Below, piece after piece: positions 8,419-16,380 of a stretch of 64,000 bases of DNA. Each line of letters begins with the position of its first letter. The first letter of the stretch is position 1. The stretch is from Geomobilibacter sp964431365. GTDB lineage: Bacteria > Desulfobacterota > Desulfuromonadia > Geobacterales > DSM-12255. A model generated the notes under the pieces. The model saw only the letters and a program-made list of their open reading frames with translations. It was not told the origin of the DNA and searched no databases. The stretch covers positions 1-64,000 of the forward strand of contig CAYSJJ010000007.1 of the NCBI GenBank assembly GCA_964431365.1, given 5' to 3'. The position numbers were made by a program, and so were the translations under genes.

Positions 8419-8607
8419 AATCCGTAGGACCCAGCGCCCCGTTCCGCTCCGGGTGCCACTCACACCACCGCTGTACGGCTCATTTCGCGCCGGCCCATCA
8501 ACTCGCCCTTGCGGGCTCAGACACGATGGGCCGGCTTTACTCCATTTCGCCTACAGCGGCTGGCGTTCGGGCACAGTCGCTCCACGAGACACTCGGTCCT
8601 GCGGATT
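8419..8607. repeat. Dispersed structured repeat, family A, copy 2
   Basis: A 189 bp element in the leuB/asd junction, about 80 percent identical by eye over its core to 2519-2698. Its outer inverted repeat is AATCCGTAGGACC (8419-8431) against GGTCCTGCGGATT (8595-8607), different in sequence from the outer stem of copy 1. The inner stem is CCGGCCCATC...GATGGGCCGG, longer than in copy 1. It ends 12 bases short of the leuB stop codon. Confidence 0.75.
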
Positions 8608-8619
8608 CAGACATCGTGG

Positions 8620-9708
8620 TTACAGCGCGGCGATGATCGCGGCGCCGATTTCCTTCGTATTGACCAGCTTCTCGCCAGGCTTGTTCTGGTAGATGTCTTT
8701 GGTCCGATACCCCTGGTCGAGCACCGTGGCCACGGCCTTGTCGATGGCGTCGGCCGCCTCGACCATGCCGAAGGAGAAGCGGAGCATCATGCCGGCGGAG
8801 AGTATCTGGGCGATGGGGTTGGCAATCCCCTGGCCGGCGATGTCCGGTGCAGAGCCGCCGGACGGCTCGTACATGCCGAAGGTCCCTTCGGCCAGCGAGG
8901 CGGACGGGAGCATCCCCAGCGAACCGGTCAGCATGGCGGCCTCGTCGGAGAGGATGTCGCCGAACATGTTCTCGCAGAGGATGACGTCGAACTGCTTGGG
9001 CCATTTGACCAGCTGCATGGCGGCGTTATCCACGTACATGTGGGTCAGCTCCACGTCCGGGTACTCCTTGGCAATGCCGATGACCACCTCGCGCCAGAGC
9101 ACCGATGAGGAGAGGACGTTGGCCTTGTCGATGGAGCAGACCTTCTTGCCACGCTTACGGGCCGCCTGGAAGGCGACATGGGTGATCCGCTCGATCTCCG
9201 GCACCGAGTAGCGCATGGTATCCACGCCGACCCGCTCACGCCCCACCCCATCGATCCCCTTGGGCTGGGAAAAATAGATGCCGCCGGTCAGCTCGCGGAT
9301 GACGAGAATATTGAACCCGCCGGCAATGACCTCTTCCTTGAGGGACGAGGCGCCGGTCAGTGACGGGAAGATGATGGCAGGTCTGAGGTTGGCGTAGAGT
9401 CCGAAGATCTTCCTCAGCGGCAGGAGCGCGCCCCGCTCAGGCTGCTCGTCCGGGGGGAGGGTCTCCCACTTGGGTCCGCCGACCGAGCCGAACAGGATGG
9501 CGTCGCTGTTCCTGCAGATGGCAACGGTGGTATCCGGCAGCGCCTTCCCCTCGTTATCGATACCGGCCCCGCCTACGTTGGCGTTGGTCCGGACAAACTT
9601 CACATCGTATTTTTTCTCAATGGCGTCGAGCACCCTGAGCGCCTCGGCCATCACTTCAGGCCCGATGCCGTCTCCCGGCAGGACCGCTACTTTGTACTCC
9701 CTGGCCAT
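8620..9708 (-). CDS. leuB: 3-isopropylmalate dehydrogenase
   Basis: A 362-residue LeuB, which oxidatively decarboxylates 3-isopropylmalate in leucine synthesis. It starts MAREYKVAVLPGDGIGPEVM and carries the family features GFNILVIRELTGGIYF and a C-terminal GMVEAADAIDKAV. The ATG at 9708 has AGGAGG 6 bases upstream; an adjacent TTG is rejected. Other leucine genes lie elsewhere in the window (leuCD at 44088, leuA at 50768), so the pathway is scattered. The stop codon abuts repeat family A. Confidence 0.96.
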   Translation of the reverse strand: MAREYKVAVLPGDGIGPEVMAEALRVLDAIEKKYDVKFVRTNANVGGAGIDNEGKALPDTTVAICRNSDAILFGSVGGPKWETLPPDEQPERGALLPLRKIFGLYANLRPAIIFPSLTGASSLKEEVIAGGFNILVIRELTGGIYFSQPKGIDGVGRERVGVDTMRYSVPEIERITHVAFQAARKRGKKVCSIDKANVLSSSVLWREVVIGIAKEYPDVELTHMYVDNAAMQLVKWPKQFDVILCENMFGDILSDEAAMLTGSLGMLPSASLAEGTFGMYEPSGGSAPDIAGQGIANPIAQILSAGMMLRFSFGMVEAADAIDKAVATVLDQGYRTKDIYQNKPGEKLVNTKEIGAAIIAAL

Positions 9709-9899
9709 CAAACCCCTCCTGACACATCGTTATATGGTGGAAAAAATGAATCTTATGGATATGGCCGGGGTTGTCAATGAAAAAAACGCTAGTTCGGACC
9801 GGAGCCCCTGCCGTCCGAGGCTCCGGCGGCGATGACAATCGGGATCGGCGTGGTACACTCGATTAGTTAATACTCAGCATGCAATACGGAGGAACGACC

Positions 9900-10760
9900 A
9901 TGAGATTGTTGCGGGTCATCACATTTGCACTGTTTGCCTGCTGCGGAGCCTTGTCCATCCCCGTCGTCCCCGTTGTCTGGGCTGGCCAGTCTTACACGGT
10001 GGCGGTCATACCGAACCTGCCGCCGGCCGAACTGAACGCCAACTGGGGTCCGCTCATTTCCCGCATGGAAAAGGAGACCGGGCTTGGCTTCAAGCTGAAG
10101 CTCTACCGCACCATGGACGACTTCGAATCGGATTTCGAGCAGGGGGGAGCCGATTTCATCTTTGTCCACCCGTTCCAGGCAGTGGAGGCGCACCAGTCCA
10201 AGGGGTACATCCCGCTGGTCCGCGGCAGCAAGGCCATCGGCGGCTCACTGTTCGTCAGGAAGGACTCCCCGTACCGGAACGTCAAGGACCTGGAGGGGAA
10301 GGAGATCGCCTTTGTCGGCGCGCAGAATGTCTGCAGCATCTTCGTCAGACACCTACTTACCACGGGGACTGCCCGGGTCAGCTTTACGCCGCGCTATACC
10401 GGGACCACCAGCAACGTCTACAAGCATGTCATTCTGGGGAAGGCCGCTGCCGGAGCAAGCCTGGACGTGGAAGTGGAGAGACTGCCGAAGGAGGTCCTTG
10501 ACCAGATCAGGATTCTGCTGGAGACCGAAAAAACCCCGCCCCACCCCCTGATGGCCAATCCGCGAGTCCCCAAAGAGGTCCAGCACTCCGTCGCCGCGGC
10601 TGTGCTGAAGATCAGCGGCGATCCGGAGGGCGCAGCGATGCTCAAGAAGGTGCGTCTCGGCAGCCCGGTCCTGTCGGAGTACGCCAGAGACTACCGCGGC
10701 CTGGAAAAGGTAAACATCAAGGGACTGAAGGCACGGACCGGGAATCCGGCGCCAGGGTAA
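9900..10760 (+). CDS. PhnD-like periplasmic substrate-binding protein
   Basis: A 286-residue exported protein with a signal peptide (MRLLRVITFALFACCGALSI, cleavage probably near VVWAGQ). The mature part matches phosphate/phosphonate-type ABC binding proteins: AVIPNLPPAELNANWGPLIS, then FIFVHPFQAVEAHQSKGYIP and LEGKEIAFVGAQN. GGAGG precedes the ATG at 9900. No permease or ATPase gene is adjacent. Instead its last 44 bases overlap the 3' end of a convergent membrane histidine kinase, so it may supply a sensing function rather than transport. The ligand cannot be read from sequence. Confidence 0.8.
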   Translation: MRLLRVITFALFACCGALSIPVVPVVWAGQSYTVAVIPNLPPAELNANWGPLISRMEKETGLGFKLKLYRTMDDFESDFEQGGADFIFVHPFQAVEAHQSKGYIPLVRGSKAIGGSLFVRKDSPYRNVKDLEGKEIAFVGAQNVCSIFVRHLLTTGTARVSFTPRYTGTTSNVYKHVILGKAAAGASLDVEVERLPKEVLDQIRILLETEKTPPHPLMANPRVPKEVQHSVAAAVLKISGDPEGAAMLKKVRLGSPVLSEYARDYRGLEKVNIKGLKARTGNPAPG

Positions 10761-12243
10761 AGAAAAAGGTCGCCCCCTTCCCTACCGCCGCCTCGGCCCA
10801 CACCCGGCCGCCATGCCGCTCCACGATGTTCTGCACGATCGCCAGCCCGACCCCGGTCCCCTCGAACTCATCGGCGGAGTGGAGCCGCTGGAATACGCCG
10901 AACAGCTTCTCCGCATAGGCCATATCGAAACCGACGCCGTTATCCCGGACAAAGTAGACCACGTCGCCCTCCCGCTCCAGCGATCCGACCTCGACCCGGG
11001 GCGCGCCACAGGCCCCGGTATACTTGAAGGCATTGGACAGCAGATTGTAAAGGACCTGACGCAGCAGCGCCGGGTCTCCCTGGCAGGGGGGAACCTTTCC
11101 GATGACGAGCGCCACCTGCCTCTCCGGCTGCTGCGCCAGGCAATCCGCCACCTGTTCGCGGATCAGCGCGTCCATATCGACGGGACTGATGGCCAGAGAC
11201 TGGCGACTCAGACGGGCAAACTGCAGCAGATCGTCGATCAAAAGCTCCATCCGGCGGGCACCGTCACAGGCGCGTTCAAGGTATTGCCGGGCTTCTACCG
11301 GAAGTTGATCGCCAAAATCTTCGATGACCAGATGGACAAATCCGTCGATTGTCCTGAGCGGCGCCCTCAGATCGTGTGACACGGAATAGGAGAACGACTC
11401 CAACTGCCGGTTCGCGTTGAGCAGGGCGGCGGTTCGCTCCTCGACCCGCTGTTCCAACTCTTCATTGAGAACCGTCAACTGGTCGTGGGCCTCTTGAAGC
11501 TGCTCTCGCTCGGCCATCAGCGCCTGTTCGCGAAGGACCAGCTCATGCGACGCCTGATTGAGGGAGCGTCCCAACTCCTCCAGTTCGACAGCCCTGCAGG
11601 ACATCGTGACCTGTTCCCCCTGGCTTCCCACCAGCCGCCGGGCAAAGGAGGCGACCTCCCGCAGCTGACGTATCGGGCCGCTCAGGGAGACGAGCACGAC
11701 TACGATGCTCAGCACGACGATCACACACCCAACGCCGATGCTGCTGGCCCAGACGTTTCTCTTGATCCCCCTGATATCGTCCGTATCGAGGACGATCCTC
11801 AACCAGCCAAGCATTGTACCGGCGACGATCGGCTGCCAGAGCGTTATGCTCTCCCCGTCGATGGTCGACGACACCCCAGCCACCAGGGGGAGCTGTCGAA
11901 CCGGCCCGTCCAGGACGACGCGCGGCTCTCTCCCGTGCTGTGCGACCACGGTCGAGATGACCGCCCCCTTCGTCTCGAAAACCTGCAGCTCCGTGACATG
12001 GGGCATGGCTGCCATCTGCATGAGGAGGGCGTCGAGTGCGGCGTAATCCTGCACCAGGATATAACTTGAACAGCTCACCGCAAGGTTCTGCGCCACGACC
12101 CCCATCTGATCGTTGAGAACATCGATGGTGTAGCTGACGGTCCGCTGCCCCACCACAAAGCCATAGAGCAGGAGGGCGGCAACAACGATCAGCATGACGA
12201 TCATGACCAGTTGCGTATAGAGATGTCGGGGAATCAGCGTCAT
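10717..12243 (-). CDS. Membrane sensor histidine kinase
   Basis: A 508-residue sensor kinase. TM1 is at residues 11-32, then a periplasmic region of about 130 residues, TM2 at 166-188, a HAMP-like segment, a coiled coil (240-285), HisKA with phospho-acceptor His290 in SVSHDLRAPLRTIDGF, and a HATPase with N box LLSNAFKYTG, DNGVGFD and GTGVGLAI. The HisKA resembles that of bacteriophytochrome-type kinases. The ATG at 12243 has GGAG 4 bases upstream. There is no receiver domain or adjacent response regulator, so the output partner is unknown. Its 3' end overlaps the convergent PhnD-like gene by 44 bases. Confidence 0.88.
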   Translation of the reverse strand: MTLIPRHLYTQLVMIVMLIVVAALLLYGFVVGQRTVSYTIDVLNDQMGVVAQNLAVSCSSYILVQDYAALDALLMQMAAMPHVTELQVFETKGAVISTVVAQHGREPRVVLDGPVRQLPLVAGVSSTIDGESITLWQPIVAGTMLGWLRIVLDTDDIRGIKRNVWASSIGVGCVIVVLSIVVVLVSLSGPIRQLREVASFARRLVGSQGEQVTMSCRAVELEELGRSLNQASHELVLREQALMAEREQLQEAHDQLTVLNEELEQRVEERTAALLNANRQLESFSYSVSHDLRAPLRTIDGFVHLVIEDFGDQLPVEARQYLERACDGARRMELLIDDLLQFARLSRQSLAISPVDMDALIREQVADCLAQQPERQVALVIGKVPPCQGDPALLRQVLYNLLSNAFKYTGACGAPRVEVGSLEREGDVVYFVRDNGVGFDMAYAEKLFGVFQRLHSADEFEGTGVGLAIVQNIVERHGGRVWAEAAVGKGATFFFTLAPDSRSVPSVP

Positions 12244-12263
12244 GGCGCTCCAGTACTCGGAAC

Positions 12264-12286
12264 GATGCCGGCTTGGTGCCGGCATG
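12264..12286. other. Small perfect hairpin upstream of the kinase
   Basis: ATGCCGGC TTGGT GCCGGCAT (12265-12285) is a perfect 8 bp stem with a 5-base loop in the 150-base spacer between the hpnI stop and the kinase start. It could be an operator or a weak terminator for the upstream hpnI-side transcript; no T-run follows on the minus strand. Confidence 0.3.
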
Positions 12287-12395
12287 TCATCTGAGCGGAA
12301 TCCAGCGAATGGACGCAGGGAACAAGGTCAATATTAGCATCGACCCAGAGTCGTGCAAGCCCCCGGAGAGGTTGACAGTTGCGCCGGGAGAAGAA

Positions 12396-13541
12396 TCAGG
12401 CGGAAGGGGGCAGCTCTTCGATGGCTCCGCCCGGCCGGAGGCGGAACAGGTGCCCGCGCCAGCGGACCCGGTTGCCGAGGAAGGCGAGTGCCCAGGTGCC
12501 AAAGGCGAGCATATCGCGCAGCGGCAGCAGCCAGAGGTAGCGGGGGAGCAGGTTGTCCCGCACGAAACTGCGACTGTAGAGGGTGACGATCGCACACCGC
12601 AGGCAGTAGAGGAGGAGCGCCGCCCACCATCCCGCCGGGGCGAAACCGGCGATGAGGAGCGCGGCCACCGCGGCGGGAAACGGCTGGGTGATCCCCGAGG
12701 CGAAGTAGCCGCCGGGACGGGAGACCCGCATGGTCCGGCACCAGCGGAGCTGGCGGGAGAGGATGCCACCGAGCGTCTCCCGCTTCATGACGCTCTCCAC
12801 GAAATAGCCGGAGAGCTCAAGCCGGTAACCGGCCCGGTGGATCTTGTTTCCCAGTTGATAGTCGTCGGCCAGGAAGTTCACCAGGGAGCGAAAACCGCCG
12901 ATCGCCTCCAGCGCCTCCCGCCGGCAGGCCATGGAGGCCCCCAGGGCGAAGGAGAGCCCCTCCAGCTTCAGGGCCACCATGACGTTCGGGATCATCTCCG
13001 CCGTAAAGCCGAGGGCTTCGAAGACCGTGGCGACGCCCTCCACCCGGGAACTCCGGTAGAGGGAGGTGACCAGCCCGACGGCCGGGTCGGCAAAGGGGGC
13101 GCAGACCCGGGCCAGGTATTCCGGCCCCACGCGGATGTCGCTGTCGCAGACGATGACGATCCCGTGCTTCGCCCGTGGCCAGGCGTTCATCAGGTTGCAG
13201 ACCTTGTAGTTGGAGCCATGGATGGCGCTATCTATCACCAGCTCGATATCCACCGCCGGGAAGGCGTCCATCAACCGGCGGATCACCTCTACAGCCGGGT
13301 CGTCGGCCGCGGCGACGGCGAACAGGAGCTGAAACTCCGGATACTCCTGGCGGCAGAACGAGGCGAAGTTGTCGAAACTCTCCGCATCCATCCCCTTTAC
13401 CGGCTTGATGACGGTGACCGGCGGCGTATGGTCCGATGCCGGATGACGGCGGCCGAAGAAGGAGCGGGCGCAGAACAGGCTGATCAGGCCGTAGGCCAGG
13501 GGGGGGAGAATGACGATGAACGGGAGTATTGTTCTCAGCAT
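12396..13541 (-). CDS. hpnI: Hopanoid glycosyltransferase HpnI
   Basis: A 381-residue membrane-bound GT2 glycosyltransferase of the ceramide-glucosyltransferase-like group. TM near residues 4-24, DSD metal site at 133-135, acceptor-site ADD at 225-227 in FLADDYQLG, and an RQLRW motif at 263-267, followed by two or three C-terminal membrane segments. This pattern matches HpnI, which adds N-acetylglucosamine to bacteriohopanetetrol. It is 10 kb from the main hopanoid cluster. The ATG at 13541 lacks a clear ribosome-binding site; the upstream in-frame ATG at about 13589 lies beyond a heptamer array (13548-13575) and is thought less likely. Confidence 0.8.
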   Translation of the reverse strand: MLRTILPFIVILPPLAYGLISLFCARSFFGRRHPASDHTPPVTVIKPVKGMDAESFDNFASFCRQEYPEFQLLFAVAAADDPAVEVIRRLMDAFPAVDIELVIDSAIHGSNYKVCNLMNAWPRAKHGIVIVCDSDIRVGPEYLARVCAPFADPAVGLVTSLYRSSRVEGVATVFEALGFTAEMIPNVMVALKLEGLSFALGASMACRREALEAIGGFRSLVNFLADDYQLGNKIHRAGYRLELSGYFVESVMKRETLGGILSRQLRWCRTMRVSRPGGYFASGITQPFPAAVAALLIAGFAPAGWWAALLLYCLRCAIVTLYSRSFVRDNLLPRYLWLLPLRDMLAFGTWALAFLGNRVRWRGHLFRLRPGGAIEELPPSA

Positions 13542-13547
13542 AAGGAA

Positions 13548-13575
13548 GGCTCGGGGCTCGAGGCCCGGGGCTCGG
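13548..13575. repeat. Heptamer array a (word GGCTCGG)
   Basis: Four 7-base units in exact phase, GGCTCGG GGCTCGA GGCCCGG GGCTCGG, immediately upstream of the hpnI start codon in the divergent hpnI / nitrilase spacer. No inverted partner array is visible here. Same word as arrays f, h and j. Confidence 0.8.
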
Positions 13576-13722
13576 AGAGACCTGACCATCAAACCTTGAA
13601 CGGGATTTTCCGGCAGATTAGCATTCACCCTGGCGTGGCGCAAGGGTTTCAGCATGGTTGCGGATATTGCAGTGCCGCTGCGCCTGTGGTAACGTTGCCA
13701 AAACGCGCGCGGAGGAACCCGC

Positions 13723-14574
13723 ATGGACTTTACGGCCGCCCTGGCCCAGATCAAACCGAAGCTCGGCTGCCTGGCCGACAACCTCTCCCTCGTGGAGGCG
13801 GCTGTCGAACGGGGGATCAACGAGCGGGCAGAGTTGATCATCTTTCCCGAACTGGCCCTCACCGGCTATTTCCTCAAGGACCTGGTGCCGGACGTGGCCC
13901 TCTCCCTGGACGCCCCGGAGATCGCCCGGCTCGTCGACCTCTCCCGCCACATCGCCATCGCCGTCGGCCTGGTGGAGGTGACAAGGGACTACCGCTTCTA
14001 CAACACCGCCCTCTACCTGGAGGACGGCGCCATCCGCCACGTGCACCGCAAGGTCTACCTCCCGACCTACGGCCTCTTCGACGAACAGCGCTACCTGGCG
14101 CGCGGCGACCGGTTCCGGGCCTTCGACAGCAAGTTCGGCCGGCTGGGGATGCTGATCTGCGAAGACATGTGGCACCTTTCCGCCCCCTACATCCTGGCCA
14201 TGGACGGGGCAACGACCCTTCTCTGCCTCTCCAGCAGCCCGGGCCGCGGCATCTCCACCGACGACAACCTCGGCTCCACCGGAGCCTGGCAGCGGCTGAC
14301 CGCCACGGTGGCCACCTTCCTCAACGCCCGGGTCCTCTACTGCAACCGGGTCGGTTACGAAGACGGGGTCAACTTCTGGGGGGGATCGGAGGTGGTGGGC
14401 CCTGCCGGCACCCCCATCGCCAGAGGGGCGATCATGGACGAGGACCTGGTCCTTGCCGTACTGAAGGAGGGGGAACTCCGCCGGGAGCGGATCTTCTCCC
14501 CCATGATGCGGGACGAGAACCTGGCCCTGACCGTCCGCGAACTCTGCCGGATCGAGGAGGAGAGCAGCCGATGA
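13723..14574 (+). CDS. Glutaminase (nitrilase-fold) subunit of NAD+ synthetase
   Basis: A 283-residue carbon-nitrogen hydrolase with the Glu-Lys-Cys triad visible: Glu43 in FPELALTGY, Lys110 in HRKVYLPTYG and Cys146 in LICEDMWH. In many bacteria this domain is fused to NadE and supplies ammonia from glutamine; here it is a separate gene whose stop overlaps the nadE start (ATGA, 4 bases), so translation is probably coupled and the products probably form a two-subunit glutamine-dependent synthetase. GGAGGAACCCGC precedes the ATG. Confidence 0.88.
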   Translation: MDFTAALAQIKPKLGCLADNLSLVEAAVERGINERAELIIFPELALTGYFLKDLVPDVALSLDAPEIARLVDLSRHIAIAVGLVEVTRDYRFYNTALYLEDGAIRHVHRKVYLPTYGLFDEQRYLARGDRFRAFDSKFGRLGMLICEDMWHLSAPYILAMDGATTLLCLSSSPGRGISTDDNLGSTGAWQRLTATVATFLNARVLYCNRVGYEDGVNFWGGSEVVGPAGTPIARGAIMDEDLVLAVLKEGELRRERIFSPMMRDENLALTVRELCRIEEESSR

Positions 14575-15392
14575 GCCAGTTGACCGTCAATACCGCGCTG
14601 CTCCGCAAGATCCTGGTCGGCTTCATCCGGGACGAAGTATGGAAGGTCGGCCTGAAGCAGGGAGTGCTGGGTCTCTCGGGGGGGATCGACTCGGCCCTGG
14701 TGGTCTTCCTGGCCGCCGAGGCCCTGGGACCGGAGAACGTCCATGCGGTCTGCATGCCGTACCGGACCAGCAACCCGCAGAGCGAGGCCCATGCCCGTCT
14801 GGTGGCGGAGGCCTGCGGCGTCCGCTTCTCCGTGGTCCCGATTACCCCCATGGTGGACGCCTACTTCGACAGCTTCCCCGATGCCGACAACATGCGGCGG
14901 GGAAACAAGATGGCCAGGGAGCGGATGACCATCCTCTTCGACCATTCCGCCCTCCACGGCGCCCTGGTCCTCGGGACCAGCAACAAGACCGAACTACTGC
15001 TGGGGTACGGCACTCTCTACGGCGACATGGCCAGCGCCCTGAACCCCATCGGCGACATCTACAAGAGCCATGTCTGGCAGCTCTCCGAAGAGGTCGGGGT
15101 GCCGAGGGAGGTCATCGAGAAGAAACCGTCCGCCGACCTCTGGGACGGCCAGACGGACGAGCAGGAACTCGGCTTCGCCTACCGTGACGTGGACGAACTG
15201 CTCTACCGCCTGGTGGACCTCCGGATGAACAGGGACGAACTGGTGGCCGAGGGGTTTGCCCCTGAGTTCATCGACACCGTCTCCCGCAAGGTACAGAACT
15301 CCCACTTCAAGCGCCGCCTGCCGGTCATCGCCAAGGTCTCCAACCGGACCATCGACCGTGACTTCAGGTATTCGCGGGACTGGGGGAAATGA
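14571..15392 (+). CDS. nadE: NAD+ synthetase
   Basis: A 273-residue synthetase domain that adenylates deamido-NAD and amidates it to NAD. The pyrophosphatase P-loop SGGIDS is at residues 36-41; GTSNKTELLLGYGTLYGDMAS and KKPSADLWDGQTDEQELGF are family signatures. At 273 residues it is a synthetase without the glutaminase domain, which is encoded by the overlapping upstream gene. The ATG at 14571 has GAGGAGGAGAG upstream, inside the glutaminase gene. A heptamer hairpin array starts 3 bases after its stop. Confidence 0.95.
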   Translation: MSQLTVNTALLRKILVGFIRDEVWKVGLKQGVLGLSGGIDSALVVFLAAEALGPENVHAVCMPYRTSNPQSEAHARLVAEACGVRFSVVPITPMVDAYFDSFPDADNMRRGNKMARERMTILFDHSALHGALVLGTSNKTELLLGYGTLYGDMASALNPIGDIYKSHVWQLSEEVGVPREVIEKKPSADLWDGQTDEQELGFAYRDVDELLYRLVDLRMNRDELVAEGFAPEFIDTVSRKVQNSHFKRRLPVIAKVSNRTIDRDFRYSRDWGK

Positions 15393-15395
15393 ATC

Positions 15396-15469
15396 GGGCA
15401 CAAGGCGCAAGGCACAGGGCGCACGATAGAATCGTTCTTTCTTGTGCCTCGCGCCGTGTGCCCTCTGCC
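15396..15469. repeat. Heptamer array b, inverted pair (word about GGCACAA)
   Basis: Four units (GGGCACA AGGCGCA AGGCACA GGGCGCA, 15396-15423), an 18-base spacer, then four units in the opposite sense (TTGTGCC TCGCGCC GTGTGCC CTCTGCC, 15442-15469). Exact 7-base phase in both arms; the arms can pair into a long imperfect hairpin. Sits between nadE and rsmI. Confidence 0.85.
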
Positions 15470-15525
15470 CGCAGCAAACGCCTCCTCTGGTCCATCCACC
15501 CTAATCGCGTGAGCAACCACCACCT

Positions 15526-16371
15526 ATGATCTCCGGTACCCTTTACATAGTCGCCACCCCCATCGGCAACCTGGAAGACATCACCTTCCGGGCGGTACGG
15601 ATCCTCAAGGAGGCCGACCTGATCGCCGCCGAGGATACCCGCCACAGCCGCAAGCTGCTGAACCATTTCGGCATTGCTACGCCGCTCACCGCCTATCACG
15701 ACCACAACGAGCGGCTGAAGAGCGACCATCTCCTGAACGAGCTCCGCGCCGGCAAGAACCTGGCCCTGATTACCGACGCCGGCACCCCCTGCATCGCCGA
15801 TCCCGGCTACCGGATCGTCCAGGCCGCCGCAGCCGCCGGCATCCGGGTCGTCCCGATCCCCGGCCCGTCTGCGGTCATGGCGGCCCTCTCGGCCGCCGGC
15901 CTTCCCACGGACCGCTTCGCGTTCGAAGGGTTCCTTCCTCCCCGCCAGGGGAAGCGCCGGGCACGCCTGGCCGAATTGGCCACCGAAGAGCGGGTGATGC
16001 TCTTCTACGAGGCGCCCCACCGGCTCAGCGCCACCCTTGGCGACATGCTGGTCGTGCTCGGCAACCGGCAGGCGGTGATCGCCCGGGAGCTGACCAAGAT
16101 CCACGAGGAGTTCCGGCACGGGTCGGTTTCAGAGCTGATCGAGCGGTGTGCTGCTGAAGAGACGCGGGGCGAGGTGGTCATCCTCGTTGCCGCCGCAGAG
16201 GCGGACGAGACGCCGGAGCCTGACCTGCGGTCCATCCTTGGCCGGCGCCTTTCCGACGGATCCCACACCCTCAAGGAGGTGGTCGCCCAGGTGACGGCCG
16301 AGACCGGCCTCCCCCGGCGCGAGGTCTATGCGGCGGCATTGCAGCTTCGGGGTTCCGGAAACGGGGAGTAG
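15526..16371 (+). CDS. rsmI: 16S rRNA (cytidine(1402)-2'-O)-methyltransferase
   Basis: A 281-residue tetrapyrrole-methylase-fold protein of RsmI type, which methylates the ribose of C1402 in 16S rRNA. Signatures: GTLYIVATPIGNLEDITFRA at the start, EDTRHSRKLLNHFGI, and the SAM-site region LITDAGTPCIADPGYR, then PGPSAVMAALSAAGLP. The ATG at 15526 gives the canonical N-terminus; no strong ribosome-binding site is visible before it (CCACCACCT). It is followed 9 bases later by an MFS gene. Confidence 0.94.
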   Translation: MISGTLYIVATPIGNLEDITFRAVRILKEADLIAAEDTRHSRKLLNHFGIATPLTAYHDHNERLKSDHLLNELRAGKNLALITDAGTPCIADPGYRIVQAAAAAGIRVVPIPGPSAVMAALSAAGLPTDRFAFEGFLPPRQGKRRARLAELATEERVMLFYEAPHRLSATLGDMLVVLGNRQAVIARELTKIHEEFRHGSVSELIERCAAEETRGEVVILVAAAEADETPEPDLRSILGRRLSDGSHTLKEVVAQVTAETGLPRREVYAAALQLRGSGNGE

Positions 16372-16380
16372 GGAGAGCGC

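Noticed and set aside
12273..14570. Long in-frame extension upstream of nadE
   Set aside because: It runs antisense to hpnI and out of frame through the nitrilase-fold gene; the true nadE start at 14571 has a ribosome-binding site and matches the family.
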